From Streptomyces sp. JH34 (lineage in GTDB: Bacteria; Actinomycetota; Actinomycetes; Streptomycetales; Streptomycetaceae), in contig NZ_JAJSOO010000001.1 in the NCBI RefSeq assembly GCF_029428875.1, positions 4,836,001-4,900,000 on the forward strand: 64,000 nt of DNA. Direction: 5' to 3'. Positions 40,265-48,172 of this stretch are shown here, in pieces. The notes below the pieces were generated by a model. It made no database searches. It was not told where the DNA came from and saw only the letters and a program-made list of their open reading frames with translations. Each line of letters begins with the position of its first letter. Within the stretch, counting starts at the first letter, position 1. A program made the position numbers and the translations under genes.

Positions 40265-42514
40265 ATGTCGGACGTCAACAGCTCGGAGCGCGTCGGGGGG
40301 TGGACCCGGTTCGTCACCGCGCGGCCACGGTTCGCCCTGCTGGCCGCCCTCGTGATCACGGCGCTCGCCGTGTTCGCGGGCAGCGGAGTGGCCGACCGGA
40401 TGGGCAGCGGCGGCTGGGAGGCACCCGACGCCGAGTCGACCTGGACGACCCAGGTGCTGGAGCGTGAGTTCCCCGCGTCGCAGCCCAATCTGCTCCTGCT
40501 CGTCGACAGCGGCGGCGCCTCGGTCGACGACCCCGCGGTGGCCGCCGAGGCCGCCCGGCTGACCGACCGCCTGTCGGCCGAGCCCGGGATCACGGGCGTC
40601 GGTTCGTACTGGCGGACGAAGTCCCCCACCCTGCGCTCCTCGGACGGACACGAAGCGATCGTCGCCGCCCGGATCGGGGGTGACGAGAAGGCCGCCGGCG
40701 AGACCCTGGACCGGATAGCCCCCGTCTACCGGGGCACGAACGGTCCGGTGGAGGTCTCCGTCGGCGGGCCCGTCGCCGTCCGGCACGAGATGCAGAGCAC
40801 CATCCAGGAGGACCTCCTGCGGGCCGAGCTCATCGCGCTGCCGGTCACGCTGGTGCTGCTGGTCATGGTCTTCGGCAGCGCGATCGCCGCCCTGCTGCCG
40901 CTCGGTGTGGGGATCGTCGCGATCCTCGGGACCAACGCCGTGCTGCGCGGCATCACCGAATTCACCGAGGTCTCCGTCTTCGCCCAGAACCTCACCACGG
41001 CCCTGGGGCTCGGACTCGCCATCGACTACGCGCTGTTCATCGTGCGCCGGTTCCGCGAGGAGCTCTCCGCCGGGGCCGACACCCGCGTGGCGATCGGCAC
41101 CACACTGCGTACCGCAGGACGGACGGTGCTCTTCTCCGCGCTGACGGTGGCAGTGTCGCTGGCCGCGATGATGGTCTTTCCCCAGTACTTCCTGCGCTCC
41201 TTCGCCTACGCCGGCATCGCCGTGGTGCTGCTGGCCGCCGCCGCTGCCCTGATCCTGCTGCCGGCCGCCCTGATGCTGCTCGGCCCACGGGTCAACGCAC
41301 TGGACCTGCGCCGGCTGCTGCGCCGCCGCGGAAAGCCGGCCTCCGGGGCGGACGCGTCCGAGAGCTCGGGCAGGGGGTGGGCCCGCTTCTCGGCGCTCGT
41401 GATGCGGAGGGCTCCTGTCTTCGCCGTCGTCACCACGGTCGGGCTGCTGCTCCTGGGGCTCCCGTTCCTCGGAGTGAAGTTCGGCACGGCGGACGACCGG
41501 CAGCTGCCGGCGAACGCCGAGTCCCGCGTCGTCCAGGAGCACATCCGGGAAGGCTTCCCCGGAAGCCCTGGTGCTGGACTCGAAGTCCTCGCGGAGGGCG
41601 CCGCGAGTCCCGGCCGGTACGCCGACTTCAAGGAGCGGATCGAGGCGCTCCCCGGAGTGGAGCGGGTGAACGGTCCCGTGACGGGGGAGGGCTTCGCGTA
41701 CTTCGATGTCCTACCCGAAGGGGAGTCCGTCGGACAGGACGCTCAGGACCTGGTCCGGGAACTGCGAGCCGAGCCGGCTCCGTTCGACACCTCGGTCACC
41801 GGCACGGCGGCCGTCCTGGTCGACTCCAAGGACGCCATAGCGGACCGGTTGCCGTGGGCGGTGGGAATCATCGTCGTGGTGACACTGCTGCTGGTCTTCC
41901 TGCTGACCGGGAGTGTCCTGATACCCCTCCAAGCCGTCGTTCTCAACGCGCTCAGCCTGACCGCGATGTTCGGAGCGGTGGTCTGGGTCTTCCAGGACGG
42001 AAACCTGTCCGGGATCCTCTCCTTCACCAGCACGGGTGACATAGAGACGACGCTGCCCGTGCTGATGTTCTGCGTGGCCTTCGGCCTCTCCATGGACTAC
42101 GGCGTGTTCCTGCTCTCCCGGATCAAGGAGGAGTACGACCGGACCGGAGACCACGAGCAAGCCGTGACGTTCGGGCTCCGGCGTACCGGCGGACTGATCA
42201 CCGCCGCCGCCGTGATCCTTGCCGTGGTGATGGTCGCCATCGGCACCTCGCGGGTGACCAACACGAAGATGCTCGGACTCGGGATCGCGCTGGCCGTGCT
42301 GATGGACGCGATGGTGGTGCGCAGTCTGCTGGTGCCGGCCGTGATGAAGCTGATGGGCCGCGTCACCTGGTGGGCCCCCGCGCCGCTGCGCGCCTTCCAC
42401 CGGCGGTTCGGGCTGAGCGAGGGGGAGGAGCCGGCGCCCACCTCGGACCAGGGCGCCGACGAGCGGTCCGAGACGAACGGGCGGGAGCGGGACAAGATCA
42501 CAGCCGGGGCGTAG
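40265..42514 (+). CDS. MMPL family (RND superfamily) transporter
   Basis: 749 residues with about 12 membrane helices in two halves, each preceded by a large extracytoplasmic loop, as usual for MMPL proteins. Recognisable parts: FVTARPRFALLAALVITALAV at the N-terminus, GLGLAIDYALFIVRRFREEL in the first half and FGLSMDYGVFLLSRIKEEY in the second, carrying the paired Asp-Tyr proton-relay residues. It exports lipids or hydrophobic drugs driven by proton motive force. Controlled by the divergent TetR; the inducing ligand is unknown. Confidence 0.92.
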   Translation: MSDVNSSERVGGWTRFVTARPRFALLAALVITALAVFAGSGVADRMGSGGWEAPDAESTWTTQVLEREFPASQPNLLLLVDSGGASVDDPAVAAEAARLTDRLSAEPGITGVGSYWRTKSPTLRSSDGHEAIVAARIGGDEKAAGETLDRIAPVYRGTNGPVEVSVGGPVAVRHEMQSTIQEDLLRAELIALPVTLVLLVMVFGSAIAALLPLGVGIVAILGTNAVLRGITEFTEVSVFAQNLTTALGLGLAIDYALFIVRRFREELSAGADTRVAIGTTLRTAGRTVLFSALTVAVSLAAMMVFPQYFLRSFAYAGIAVVLLAAAAALILLPAALMLLGPRVNALDLRRLLRRRGKPASGADASESSGRGWARFSALVMRRAPVFAVVTTVGLLLLGLPFLGVKFGTADDRQLPANAESRVVQEHIREGFPGSPGAGLEVLAEGAASPGRYADFKERIEALPGVERVNGPVTGEGFAYFDVLPEGESVGQDAQDLVRELRAEPAPFDTSVTGTAAVLVDSKDAIADRLPWAVGIIVVVTLLLVFLLTGSVLIPLQAVVLNALSLTAMFGAVVWVFQDGNLSGILSFTSTGDIETTLPVLMFCVAFGLSMDYGVFLLSRIKEEYDRTGDHEQAVTFGLRRTGGLITAAAVILAVVMVAIGTSRVTNTKMLGLGIALAVLMDAMVVRSLLVPAVMKLMGRVTWWAPAPLRAFHRRFGLSEGEEPAPTSDQGADERSETNGRERDKITAGA

Positions 42515-42622
42515 ATTCGCCGGATCACGACCAGCATGACGACGGCCGGAAGCTTGTGCTCGGAAGCCAGTGGCGGTGGCCGGTCGACGACACTTCGCCG
42601 ACGGACGACAGATGACGGATGC

Positions 42623-42650
42623 GGCATCCGGCTTCCGGCTTCCGGATGCC
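42623..42650 (+). terminator. Short hairpin after the MMPL gene
   Basis: GGCATCCGG (42623-42631) and CCGGATGCC (42642-42650) are perfect 9-bp arms with a 10-nt loop, in the 199-bp spacer before the dehydrogenase. Weak but plausible terminator; part of a stretch with repeated CCGGATG motifs. Confidence 0.5.
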
Positions 42651-42713
42651 GGATGGCGGCAGCTGGACGGCGACGGCCGGTCGACGCCGGCCGGACCATG
42701 GGAGGCGGAGTCG

Positions 42714-43766
42714 ATGCGGGCAGTGGTGTTCGAGGAGTTCGGGCAGGAGGCCCGGGTCGGGGATCTTCCCGACCCCACCCCCTCCGCCGCGGGAGTGGTG
42801 GTCCGGGTCGACGCCACGGGGCTCTGCCGGAGTGACTGGCACGGCTGGATGGGCCACGACCCGGACATCGTCCTCCCGCACGTACCCGGTCACGAACTGG
42901 CCGGGGTGGTCGAGGAGGTGGGCCCCGGCGTGCGCAACTGGCGCGTGGGCGACCGGGTCACCGTGCCCTTCGTCTGCGCCTGCGGCCGCTGTCCCGCATG
43001 CGCCGCCGGTGCCCAGCAGGTCTGCGAGCGTCAGACCCAGCCGGGCTTCACCCACTGGGGATCCTTCGCCGAGTACGTGGCGCTGGAGCAGGCAGACGTC
43101 AATCTGGTCGCGGTGCCCGAAGGGCTGTCGCCCGCCACGGCGGCCGGGCTCGGATGCCGGTTCGCCACGGCGTTCCGTGCCGTCGTGGGGCAGGGGCGGG
43201 TGGCACCGGGGGAGTGGGTCGCCGTGCACGGCTGCGGCGGGGTCGGGCTGTCGGCCGTGATGATCGCCGTGGCATGCGGGGCCCGGGTCGTCGCGGTCGA
43301 CGTCTCGCAGCGGGCCCTGGAGTTGGCGCGGGCGTTCGGCGCCTCCGCGTGTGTCGACGCGTCCGCGCACCCTGCCGGTGCGGACGAGGCGGTACGCGAA
43401 CTGACCGGCGGCGGGGCCCATCTGTCACTGGACGCGCTGGGCTCCCCGGTCACCTGCGCCGCGTCCGTGAAGAGCCTGCGTAGGCAGGGTCGTCATATCC
43501 AGGTCGGATTGCTGCCGTCCGCCGCCGGTGACCCCGTCGTCCCCATGGCGCGCGTGATCGGCCTGGAGCTGGAGATCCTCGGCAGCCACGGCATGGCCGC
43601 CCATGACTACCCGCCGATGATGCGCATGGTCCGGGCCGGGACCCTGCGACCGGACCTCCTGGTGACCTCCACCATCACCCTGGACGCGGCTCCGGCCGCC
43701 CTCGCCGCGATGGCCACCGCGCCCGGAGCGGGCGTCACGATCATCGAACCGGCGAAGGAGGACTGA
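42714..43766 (+). CDS. Zinc-dependent alcohol dehydrogenase (MDR family)
   Basis: 350 residues. Catalytic zinc site from GLCRSDWHGWMGH and PGHE; structural zinc lobe with four cysteines in the CX2CX2CX7C pattern beginning at VCACGRC; Rossmann motif HGCGGVGLSA for NAD(P). Typical medium-chain dehydrogenase length and order. ATG 42714 follows GGAGGCGGAG. Substrate not evident from neighbours. Confidence 0.92.
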   Translation: MRAVVFEEFGQEARVGDLPDPTPSAAGVVVRVDATGLCRSDWHGWMGHDPDIVLPHVPGHELAGVVEEVGPGVRNWRVGDRVTVPFVCACGRCPACAAGAQQVCERQTQPGFTHWGSFAEYVALEQADVNLVAVPEGLSPATAAGLGCRFATAFRAVVGQGRVAPGEWVAVHGCGGVGLSAVMIAVACGARVVAVDVSQRALELARAFGASACVDASAHPAGADEAVRELTGGGAHLSLDALGSPVTCAASVKSLRRQGRHIQVGLLPSAAGDPVVPMARVIGLELEILGSHGMAAHDYPPMMRMVRAGTLRPDLLVTSTITLDAAPAALAAMATAPGAGVTIIEPAKED

Positions 43767-43774
43767 GAGCCGGC

Positions 43775-43826
43775 GACCCCGGCCCTCCGGAAGACCCCGG
43801 CCCTCCGGAAGACCCCGGCCCCTCGG
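43775..43826. repeat. 18-bp tandem repeat after the dehydrogenase
   Basis: GACCCCGGCCCTCCGGAA occurs exactly at 43775-43792 and 43793-43810, with a partial third copy from 43811. A second short duplication, CCTCGGCCCCGGTTC, follows to 43862. It fills the spacer between convergent genes. Confidence 0.8.
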
Positions 43827-43860
43827 CCCCGGTTCGACATCTGCGGCCCTCGGCCCCGGT

Positions 43861-44052
43861 TCAACGGCCGCGGTTGCTGGGCCGGGACGCGACCCATGCG
43901 AGGACGGTGTCCACGAACCAGTAGGGCTTCCCGTGCCGGACGTCGTCAGGAGGTGGCAGCAGCCCGTGCTTGCGGTAGGAACGGATCGTGTCCGGCCGGA
44001 CCTGGATGTGCGCCGCAATGTCCTTGTACGACCAGAGCGTTCTGTCCGTCAT
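43861..44052 (-). CDS. Small helix-turn-helix DNA-binding protein, 63 aa
   Basis: 63 residues, essentially one winged HTH of the MerR/excisionase type: LWSYKDIAAHIQVRPDTIRSYRKHGLLPPPDD, then a wing with KPYWFVDTVLAWVASR. The domain binds DNA, but there is no effector region. Proteins like this serve as phage excisionases or as small regulators in chromosomes. ATG 44052 is preceded by GAGAGGTG. No integrase lies nearby, so mobile origin is not supported. Confidence 0.82.
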   Translation of the reverse strand: MTDRTLWSYKDIAAHIQVRPDTIRSYRKHGLLPPPDDVRHGKPYWFVDTVLAWVASRPSNRGR

Positions 44053-44209
44053 GAGTGACACCTCTCCGTACGTCCGTGCACCTCTGTCCCGGTGAACGAG
44101 AGGGCCCGGGGCGGGGCAGGGGGCGTCGCGAGGCTGTGACACAGGATCGGCGGAACCGGGACATACGTGACAGAGGAGTGACGGCCGTGGCGTAAGAGGA
44201 CTCAGGGGC

Positions 44210-45136
44210 TCAGGAGGACGGTCGTGCGGGCCCGCAGATGCGGAGGAACTCGCGGGTGCGACGTGCGATGGGCAGGGGCTTGTCGGGCGGGCAGGGGTAC
44301 ATGTCCTGCTCGACGATGGCGAACAGATCGGTACCCAGGGCGCGCGCGGCGTCCAGTACCGGCTCCAGTGCCGGCACTCCGCCCGGCGGCTCGCACATCA
44401 CGCCGCGCGCCACTGCCGGACCGAACGGCACCTCGTTCGCCACGACGTCTGCGAGCACCGCCGGGTCGACCTGCTTGAGGTGCAGATAGCCGATCCGCTC
44501 GCCGTAGGTCCGAATGAGCTCGACGCTGTCCCCGCCGCAGTACGCGTAGTGGCCGGTGTCGAGGCAGAGGGAGACCAGTTCGGGGTCGGTGGCGTCGAGG
44601 AAGCGGTTGACGTTCTCCTCGCTGTCGATGTGCGTATCGGCGTGCGGGTGCACCACGATGCGCAGCCCGTAGCGGTCCCGTACCTCGCGTGCCAGCCGTT
44701 CGGTCTGGGTCGTGAGGTCACGCCACTGCGCGCCGGTGAGCGTGCGGTCCTCCAGCACCTCGCCGGTCTTGTCGTCCCGCCAGAACGACGGGATGACCAC
44801 GAGATGCTCGGCGCCCATCGCCCGGGTGAGTGCCGCGATGTCCGCGACATGCTCCCAGGTCCGGTCCCAGACCGCCGGGCCGTGGTGCAATCCGGTGAAG
44901 ACCGTGCCCGCGGAGACGGCGAGATCGCGGCGGGCGGTCTCGTCGGCGAGCCGGGCGGGGTCGGTCGGCAGGTAGCCGTACGGCCCGAGTTCGATCCACT
45001 CGTAGCCCGCCTCGGAGACCTCGTCGAGGAATCGCTCCCAGGGCACCTGCTGCGGATCGTCGGGGAACCACACCCCCCACGAATCCGGTGCCGAGCCGAT
45101 GCGGATGCGGGCCGAAGAGGGTACGGAGGAGGTCAT
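44210..45136 (-). CDS. Inosose dehydratase/isomerase-like TIM-barrel protein
   Basis: 308 residues, xylose-isomerase-like superfamily, beginning RIRIGSAPDSWGVWFPDDP. The start resembles IolE/IolI/MocC enzymes of inositol catabolism. Metal-ligand regions include IELGPYGYLPTD, VVHPHADTHID, LCLDTGHYAYCGGD and FAIVEQDMY. It is divergent from iolC across a shared promoter region, so conversion of inosose to the diketone (IolE) or inosose isomerisation (IolI) is likely, but the exact member is not settled. ATG 45136 is preceded by GGAGGGTGG. Confidence 0.82.
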   Translation of the reverse strand: MTSSVPSSARIRIGSAPDSWGVWFPDDPQQVPWERFLDEVSEAGYEWIELGPYGYLPTDPARLADETARRDLAVSAGTVFTGLHHGPAVWDRTWEHVADIAALTRAMGAEHLVVIPSFWRDDKTGEVLEDRTLTGAQWRDLTTQTERLAREVRDRYGLRIVVHPHADTHIDSEENVNRFLDATDPELVSLCLDTGHYAYCGGDSVELIRTYGERIGYLHLKQVDPAVLADVVANEVPFGPAVARGVMCEPPGGVPALEPVLDAARALGTDLFAIVEQDMYPCPPDKPLPIARRTREFLRICGPARPSS

Positions 45137-45185
45137 ATCGCCCACCCTCCAGCCCTCGGGAAACAGTGTCAAGAGTTCGTCCGAA

Positions 45186-45229
45186 TGTCCGGACAAAGTG
45201 TTGACAGGGCTCCGGGCGAGGGCTAGACC
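45186..45229 (+). promoter_or_regulatory. iol promoter with palindromic operator
   Basis: TGTCCGGACA (45186-45195) is a perfect 10-bp palindrome just upstream of TTGACA (45201-45206), with TAGACC (45224-45229) 17 bp further as -10. It lies in the spacer between the isomerase and iolC. The regulator (GntR- or LacI-type) is not in the window. Confidence 0.6.
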
Positions 45230-45304
45230 TGGGAGCGCCCGTCCGGCCGTGGCCGACTCCAGGGACGATGCGCCGGGCCGGAACACCGGGTCGAAGGGAT
45301 GCGT

Positions 45305-46366
45305 ATGCCTGAGCCGTACGACGTGATCACCATGGGGCGGATCGGCGTGGACGTCTATCCGCTGCAGACCGGTGTACCGCTGGCCCTGGTCGAGACCTTC
45401 GGGAAGTTCCTCGGCGGCTCGCCGTCCAACGTCGCCGTGGCCGCCGCCCGGCTGGGACGGCGTACGGCTGTGATCACACGGACCGGCCGGGACCCCTTCG
45501 GCGACTACCTCCACCAGGCGCTGGGGGAGTTCGGCGTGGACGACCGGTGGGTGAGTGCCGTGCCGGAGTACCCGACCCCGGTCACCTTCTGCGAGATCTT
45601 CCCGCCCGACCACTTCCCGCTCTACTTCTACCGGCAGCCCAAGGCCCCTGATCTGGAGATCCGGGGTGAGGAGCTGGACCTGGACGCGGTACGGGCCGCC
45701 CGGGTCTTCTGGGTGACCGGCACCGGACTGTGCGCCGAACCCAGCCGCACCGCCACCCTCACCGCCCTCCGGGCCCGACGCGAGGCCCAGGACAGCCGTG
45801 CCGGTGGCGAGGCCCGGGACGGCCGTGCCGGTGGCGAACACCCAGCGGCGCCCGGACCGCCTCGTTTCACCGTCTTCGACCTCGACTGGCGCCCCATGTT
45901 CTGGGGCGAGGAGGAGGGTGGCGACGACGAAGCCGCCCGCACCCACTACCGCGAGGCGCTCTCCCACGCCACGGTCGCCGTCGGCAATCTCGACGAGTGC
46001 GAGATCGCCACCGGGGAGCGCGAACCCCACGCCGCGGCACGCGCCCTGCTCGCAGCCGGACCCCAACTCGCCGTCGTCAAGCAGGGGCCGGACGGCGTCC
46101 TGGCCGTCCACCGCGACGGGACCACCGCCGAGATCCCGCCCCTCCCCGTCGACGTCGTCAACGGGCTTGGCGCCGGGGACGCCTTCGGCGGTGCCCTCTG
46201 CCACGGTCTCCTCTCCGGCTGGGACACGGAACACGTCATGCGCTACGCCAACGCGGCCGGGGCCATCGTGGCCTCCCGGCTCGCCTGCTCCTCCGCGATG
46301 CCGTTCCCGCACGAGGTCGAACAGGCCCTCGCCGACGGTGTGGTGGCCACGGGGGCCACCCCGTGA
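45305..46366 (+). CDS. iolC: 5-dehydro-2-deoxygluconokinase IolC
   Basis: 353 residues, PfkB/ribokinase family. N-terminal MGRIGVDVYPLQTGVPL and GGSPSNVAVAAARLG bind substrate; C-terminal NGLGAGDAFGGAL holds the catalytic Asp and anion hole. It phosphorylates 5-dehydro-2-deoxygluconate at C6. The second ATG (45305) is preferred because GAAGGGA is then spaced normally; ATG 45299 lies within that site. A 27-bp in-frame tandem duplication at 45782-45835 adds nine residues to a surface loop. Overlaps the next gene by GTGA. Confidence 0.93.
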   Translation: MPEPYDVITMGRIGVDVYPLQTGVPLALVETFGKFLGGSPSNVAVAAARLGRRTAVITRTGRDPFGDYLHQALGEFGVDDRWVSAVPEYPTPVTFCEIFPPDHFPLYFYRQPKAPDLEIRGEELDLDAVRAARVFWVTGTGLCAEPSRTATLTALRARREAQDSRAGGEARDGRAGGEHPAAPGPPRFTVFDLDWRPMFWGEEEGGDDEAARTHYREALSHATVAVGNLDECEIATGEREPHAAARALLAAGPQLAVVKQGPDGVLAVHRDGTTAEIPPLPVDVVNGLGAGDAFGGALCHGLLSGWDTEHVMRYANAAGAIVASRLACSSAMPFPHEVEQALADGVVATGATP

Positions 46367-47253
46367 CCCCGCCCGCCGCGGCCGGTGTCACGGACCTCGT
46401 CCGGCTCCGCGCCCACCACCCGGAGGCCGTCGCCGAGGCGGCCGGGGCCCGCCGCAGACGCCCCCTCGTCGGGCCCACCGGACGGCTGATGATCATCGCG
46501 GCGGACCACCCGGCCCGCGGCGCCCTCGCCGTCGGTGACGACGACCTGGCCATGGCGGACCGCTTCGACCTGCTCGAACGCCTCTGTCTCGCCCTTTCCC
46601 GTCCCGGCGTCGACGGGGTCCTCGCGGGCGCCGACGTCCTGGAGGACCTGCTGCTCCTCGGAGCGCTGGAGGACAGGATCGTCATCGGTTCCATGAACCG
46701 CGGTGGGCTCGCGGGCGCATCCTTCGAACTGGACGACCGCTTCACCGGCCACCGCGCCGTCGACCTCTCCCAGCAGGGCTTCGACGCGGGCAAGTTGCTC
46801 CTGCGGATCGACCACGACGACCCCGGCTCCCTGGACACCCTGCACACCGCCGCCCGCACCGTGAACGCCATGGCCGCCCACCGGCTGCCGGTGTTCATCG
46901 AGCCCTTCCTCTGCCGGCGCACCCCCGCGGGACTCCGCACCGACCTCGGGGCCTCCGCCGTCACCACGTCCATCGCCATCGCCTCGGGCCTCGGCGGCAC
47001 CTCCGCGTACACCTGGCTCAAGGTCCCCGTCACACAGGACCCCGAGGACATGGAGCGGGTGATGCGGACCTCGACGCTCCCCGCGGTCCTGCTCGGCGGC
47101 GACGTCGCGGAGGACCCGGACACGGCGTACGAGCGGTGGCGCGGCGCGCTGCGGCTGCCGACCGTCCAGGGGCTGGTCGTCGGGCGGTCGCTGCTCTACC
47201 CCGCCGACGGCGACGTGGCGGGCGCGGTCGACACGGCCGTAGGACTTCTGTGA
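46363..47253 (+). CDS. Cgl0159-type (beta/alpha)8-barrel protein, probable DKGP aldolase
   Basis: 296 residues. It matches the Cgl0159 family found in corynebacterial and streptomycete inositol operons: RLMIIAADHPARGAL near residues 40-54, DGVLAGADVLEDLLLLGAL, and a Lys in SAYTWLKVPV at the position where class I aldolases form a Schiff base. No ordinary IolJ aldolase gene is in the cluster, so it probably cleaves 6-phospho-5-dehydro-2-deoxygluconate into DHAP and malonate semialdehyde; this role is inferred. Coupled to iolC by GTGA. Confidence 0.82.
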   Translation: MTPPAAAGVTDLVRLRAHHPEAVAEAAGARRRRPLVGPTGRLMIIAADHPARGALAVGDDDLAMADRFDLLERLCLALSRPGVDGVLAGADVLEDLLLLGALEDRIVIGSMNRGGLAGASFELDDRFTGHRAVDLSQQGFDAGKLLLRIDHDDPGSLDTLHTAARTVNAMAAHRLPVFIEPFLCRRTPAGLRTDLGASAVTTSIAIASGLGGTSAYTWLKVPVTQDPEDMERVMRTSTLPAVLLGGDVAEDPDTAYERWRGALRLPTVQGLVVGRSLLYPADGDVAGAVDTAVGLL

Positions 47254-47284
47254 ACGAGGCCTGACGACGGGTAGGGATGGAGCC

Positions 47285-48172
47285 ATGGCGACGACGTCCG
47301 ACGAGCAGCAGAGGTACCACCTCAGGGCCGGGCACGCGGCGAGCGGCCCCTACGTCCTCGACATCGGTCCGGAGCGGGCCGGGTGGGAGCGGTCGAGTCT
47401 GCGCGTCCTGGAGCTCGAACCGGGTGGTGTTCACACCCTGGTAACCGGGGAGAGCGAATGGATCGTCCTGCCGTTGTCCGGCGGCTGTACGGTGCGGACA
47501 GCAGGTGAGATCTTTGAACTGCGGGGCAGGAAGCACGTGTTCGGCGCCGTGACCGACTTCGCCTACGTCCCACGCGACGCCCGCGCCCAGATCGCCTCCG
47601 GCGCAGGAGGCCGCTTCGCCCTGGCAGGAGCGAAGTGCGAGCGACGACTCCCCGCTCGCTACGGCCCCGCGCCGGAGGTACCGGTCGAACTGCGCGGCGC
47701 CGGAACCTGCTCGCGCCAGGTGAACAACTTCGCCGCCGCCGACACCTTCGACTGCGACCGGCTCATCGCCGTGGAGGTCCTCACTCCGGGCGGCAACTGG
47801 TCCTCGTACCCGCCGCACAAGCACGACGAGCACCACCCCGGTGCCGAATCCGTGCTGGAGGAGATCTACTACTTCGAGGTCGAGGACGACGGCCTCGGCT
47901 ACCACCGGGTGTCGCCGTCCCGGAAGGGCGGCACGGACGTCCTCGCCGAAGTCGCCACGGGCGACGCCGTCCTCATCCCCGACGGCTGGCACGGCCCGTC
48001 CATCGCCCCGCCCGGCCGAACCCTGTACTACCTGAACGTCATGGCGGGTCCGGGTGAGCAGCGCGAGTGGCTCATCCGCGACCACCCGGACCACCGCTGG
48101 ATCCGCGACACATGGCCCGGGCAGCCCGTCGACCCACGCCTGCCGCTCCACGGTCGGGAGGCCGCCCGGTGA
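47285..48172 (+). CDS. iolB: 5-deoxy-glucuronate isomerase IolB
   Basis: 295 residues, double cupin. Metal-binding motif PPHKHDEHHPGAESVLEE in the C-terminal cupin is diagnostic for IolB, followed by YYFEVEDDGLGY and the DGWHGPSIAPPG loop. It converts 5-deoxy-D-glucuronate to 5-dehydro-2-deoxygluconate, the step before IolC. ATG 47285 is 31 bp after the previous gene; the stop overlaps the iolD start (GTGA). Confidence 0.94.
   Translation: MATTSDEQQRYHLRAGHAASGPYVLDIGPERAGWERSSLRVLELEPGGVHTLVTGESEWIVLPLSGGCTVRTAGEIFELRGRKHVFGAVTDFAYVPRDARAQIASGAGGRFALAGAKCERRLPARYGPAPEVPVELRGAGTCSRQVNNFAAADTFDCDRLIAVEVLTPGGNWSSYPPHKHDEHHPGAESVLEEIYYFEVEDDGLGYHRVSPSRKGGTDVLAEVATGDAVLIPDGWHGPSIAPPGRTLYYLNVMAGPGEQREWLIRDHPDHRWIRDTWPGQPVDPRLPLHGREAAR

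Noticed and set aside
43861..44052. 63-aa HTH protein taken as a sign of an integrated element
   Set aside because: No integrase, attachment-site repeat, tRNA gene or change in base composition around it.
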